Below are positions 61,729 to 64,000 of a stretch of 64,000 bases of DNA, one piece after another. The stretch's first letter is position 1; each line of letters starts with the position of its first letter. The stretch spans positions 1-64,000 of the forward strand of contig JAEYOM010000004.1 of the NCBI GenBank assembly GCA_023411715.1. Direction: 5' to 3'. Source of the stretch: Bacillota bacterium. Its GTDB lineage: Bacteria; Bacillota; Clostridia; Acetivibrionales; DTU013. The notes beneath the pieces were generated by a model that was given only the letters and a program-made list of their open reading frames with translations, did not search any database and was not told where the DNA came from. The position numbers and the translations under genes were made by a program.

Positions 61729-63615
61729 TTATGACTTATTTTTTATCAGTTTTATTATGCTGCGGCTTATCGACTCGGCATCGAGCCCGTATTTTTCAAA
61801 AATCCTGTTCCGTGGTCCGTGCGTTATCGGAGCGTCAGGGAAACCGAATATACCTGTTTTTACCCTGTAACCGTTCCTGTTCAGAAGCTCCAGCACGGCG
61901 CTCCCAAAGCCGCCCGTTATACAGTTGTCCTCGAGCGTTGCGACCGCATGCGTTTTTGCGGCGCTTTCCAGTATCAGCCTTGCGTCGAGCGGCTTTACAA
62001 ACCTGGCGTCGATCACGTCGGCATGTATGCTTTTTTCTGTGAGCAATTCCGATACGCGCAGCGCTGTTTCCACCATTTTTCCGACTGCCAGTATAGTGAC
62101 GTCTTCGCCGTTTTGCAGCTTCAGGCCTTTTCCACACTGTATAGGGGATATCGGCACCATTCGTACTTTTCCGGTGCCTCTGGGGTAACGTATCGCTATC
62201 GGTCCGTCATGCGCTGTAACCGCATAATCCAGCATGCGCTCAAACTCGAGATAATCGCTGGGAGCGGCAATCGTCATATTGGGTATGTGTTCGAGATACG
62301 ACAGATCGTAAATACCCTGGTGCGTCTCTCCGTCTTCACCTATCAGGCCTGCCCTGTCAATGGCAAAAACGACATGCAGATCCTGAAGCGCGACATCGTG
62401 TATTATCTGATCATACGAACGCTGAAGAAAAGTTGAATAAATTGCCACCACAGGCTTGATACCCGCTTTTGCAAGACCGGCGGCAAACGTTACCGCATGC
62501 TGCTCCGCAATACCCACGTCAAAGAAACGTTCCGGATATTTTTTTGCAAATTCCTCAAGTCCCGTACCAAGGGGCATTGCAGCAGTTATTGCGACGAGTC
62601 TGGGCTCGTTGGCCGCAAGATTGACCATTTTTTCGCCAAATATATCGGAATAGGACGGCCCGTTATTGATCTTAACCTCGCCGGTCTCAATTTCAAACGG
62701 ATTTATGCCGTGAAATTGCTGTGGCTTGTTTTCAGCAAACTTGTATCCCTTGCCCTTTTGGGTCAATACATGTATCAAAACGGGGCCTTTAAGTTTCTTA
62801 GCCCTTGAAAGCACATTTGTAAGTTCTTCTACGTCATGTCCGTCGATCGGCCCCAGATATTTCAGACCCAGTTCTTCGAATAACATTCCGGGAATCAGCA
62901 TGTATTTTATAGATCCCTTTGCCCTGTTCAATGCGCGTGCGGCGCTGTCGCCTATGGCAGGCAGCCTCTTCAGCAGGGAATCAAAATCTTCCTTCGCTTT
63001 GGAATAGATCGGCTGTGTCCTTATTTTACTCAGGTAACGTGAAAAGCCGCCTACATTCTTGCTTATGGACATGCCGTTATCGTTAAGGATGATTATCATG
63101 TTGTTGCGTGAACGCCCTGCGTCATTGAGCGCTTCGAATGCCATACCGCCCGTCATCGCACCGTCGCCCATGACTGCGACTACGGAATAATTAACTCCCA
63201 GAATATCGCGCGCCTTGGCAAATCCGAGCGCGGCGGATATGGATGTGCTGCTGTGACCCGTATTGAAGCAGTCGCTATCGCTTTCACAGCTTTTCGGAAA
63301 CCCGGAGAGGCCATCAATCTGACGAAGCGTGTCAAACCGGTCCCTTCGGCCTGTTATTATCTTATGCACGTAGGATTGGTGACCGACGTCCCATACTATC
63401 TTATCCCTCGGGGTGCTGAATACCCTGTGCAGCGCCAGGGTAAGCTCGACTACGCCAAGATTTGACGCCAGATGCCCTCCCGTTTCGGAAACCTTTTCTA
63501 TCAGGAACTGCCTGATCTCATCGGCAAGTATCTTCATTTGTACTAAATTCAGCTTTTTAATATCGTCCGAATTATTTATCCGATAAAGTATGCTTTCTTC
63601 ACTTTTTTCTATCAT
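61729..63615 (-). CDS. dxs: 1-deoxy-D-xylulose-5-phosphate synthase
   Basis: A 628-residue thiamine-diphosphate enzyme, first step of the MEP isoprenoid pathway. 'TGGHLASNLGVVELTLALH', the ThDP motif 'VAVMGDGAMTGGMAFEALND ... NDNG', and the transketolase central and C-terminal domains ('DRAGLIGEDGETHQGIYDLS') are complete. It overlaps the upstream membrane-protein gene by 17 bp. Its stop lies in a repeat half-copy shared with the adjacent MITE-like element. Confidence 0.97.
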   Translation of the reverse strand: MIEKSEESILYRINNSDDIKKLNLVQMKILADEIRQFLIEKVSETGGHLASNLGVVELTLALHRVFSTPRDKIVWDVGHQSYVHKIITGRRDRFDTLRQIDGLSGFPKSCESDSDCFNTGHSSTSISAALGFAKARDILGVNYSVVAVMGDGAMTGGMAFEALNDAGRSRNNMIIILNDNGMSISKNVGGFSRYLSKIRTQPIYSKAKEDFDSLLKRLPAIGDSAARALNRAKGSIKYMLIPGMLFEELGLKYLGPIDGHDVEELTNVLSRAKKLKGPVLIHVLTQKGKGYKFAENKPQQFHGINPFEIETGEVKINNGPSYSDIFGEKMVNLAANEPRLVAITAAMPLGTGLEEFAKKYPERFFDVGIAEQHAVTFAAGLAKAGIKPVVAIYSTFLQRSYDQIIHDVALQDLHVVFAIDRAGLIGEDGETHQGIYDLSYLEHIPNMTIAAPSDYLEFERMLDYAVTAHDGPIAIRYPRGTGKVRMVPISPIQCGKGLKLQNGEDVTILAVGKMVETALRVSELLTEKSIHADVIDARFVKPLDARLILESAAKTHAVATLEDNCITGGFGSAVLELLNRNGYRVKTGIFGFPDAPITHGPRNRIFEKYGLDAESISRSIIKLIKNKS

Positions 63616-63958
63616 TTTTAGTTTTCCTTTTTTTTGTGAAAAACAATATTTTGTCCAAAACGAAGCTGATTACCACACTCACCTTATATATTATGTAATT
63701 GCTATTGCGCAGCGCAATCGTTTTTCCGAGGGCCTTTCCACCAACTGTCATCGCAGTTATCAATCCCGTTATCACAAGCTCCGCGATAGTAATCGTTTCC
63801 TGTTCGCCGATGATTCTTATAATAATGTAGGCGCCCGCAGCGCCGCTTATAATGCCGCATATATCGCCAACGACGTCGTTGCATACATTTGATACCTTAT
63901 CAGCATTCCTTATAAGCCTTATAGACTGTTTCGCACCGTAAAGCTTCCGGGATGCCAT
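63599..63958 (-). CDS. Membrane protein upstream of dxs
   Basis: A 119-residue protein with about three hydrophobic segments ('IISGAAGAYIIIRIIG', 'ITIAELVITGLITAMTVGGK', 'IIYKVSVVISFVLDKILFF') and a very basic tail. I took ATG 63958; the frame stays open to the window edge, so the true start could lie further right. A homologous-looking small membrane gene before dxs is recurrent in Clostridia; no function is known. Confidence 0.65.
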   Translation of the reverse strand: MASRKLYGAKQSIRLIRNADKVSNVCNDVVGDICGIISGAAGAYIIIRIIGEQETITIAELVITGLITAMTVGGKALGKTIALRNSNYIIYKVSVVISFVLDKILFFTKKRKTKNDRKK

Positions 63959-64000
63959 GGCATGGAACGGAGCCTCCTCAGCCGCCGTAACAGCCGTCCC

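Overview
The window looks like a chromosome segment of an endospore-forming, low-to-moderate GC Clostridia bacterium, probably a plant-fibre degrader. The evidence is a GH11 xylanase, the order dxs-tlyA-nadK-argR-recN-spoIVB-spo0A, a GerA-type germinant receptor, dipicolinate synthase, a cotJ coat operon, a T-box before ileS, and GGAGG-type ribosome binding sites with several TTG starts. Genus-level placement is inference. Layout. 1-3494 is the right end of an integrated element: a partial gene, two small genes, an XRE repressor, a divergent gene of unknown function, a tyrosine integrase and a 3' tRNA-Trp fragment that marks the attachment site. 3495-13051 holds the xylanase, a lipoprotein/membrane-protein pair, a gerA-gerB-gerC operon followed by a small two-helix protein that may be a receptor D subunit, and two DUF2087 genes. 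13435-18704 holds tRNA-Pro(GGG), a cysteine-desulfurase-like enzyme, an ECF S component, dpaA-dpaB and a frameshifted M16 peptidase. 18799-24665 holds rpsO-pnp with a long leader hairpin, cotJABC whose CotJC carries an NVSP-repeat tail, and a YcaQ-like DNA glycosylase behind a LexA-box promoter. 24795-36081 holds an ECF sigma/anti-sigma-like/TPR operon, an ABC-2 exporter, a decaying island (M28 peptidase with a nonsense codon and a frameshift, frameshifted ECF sigma factor), and a Y-family polymerase behind a second LexA-box promoter. 36151-51798 holds a GGDEF-EAL protein, DksA/YteA and DUF5665 genes, aroB, T-box-controlled ileS, the divIVA-ylmH-sepF-yggS-hlyD-like cluster, an aluminium-resistance-type lyase, an RluA enzyme and a MerR regulator. 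51799-54777 is accessory: gene fragments, a methyltransferase, an alpha/beta-hydrolase fold protein without its triad, and an IS91-like remnant. 54778-64000 is the conserved sporulation/isoprenoid cluster. Much of the gene set serves the spore cycle: commitment (Spo0A), sigma-K checkpoint signalling (SpoIVB), dipicolinate synthesis, coat (CotJ) and germination (GerA). Two separate DNA-damage genes each have a GAAC-N4-GTTC operator lying exactly between -35 and -10. The window is also rich in short tandem repeats, both inside genes (GerC, CotJC, YcaQ-like protein, anti-sigma-like protein) and directly at gene 3' ends (ABC permease, spoIVB, dxs, the polymerase), plus a dispersed 41-bp hairpin repeat whose two loci show compensatory base changes. 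All calls come from reading the sequence; no database search was run.
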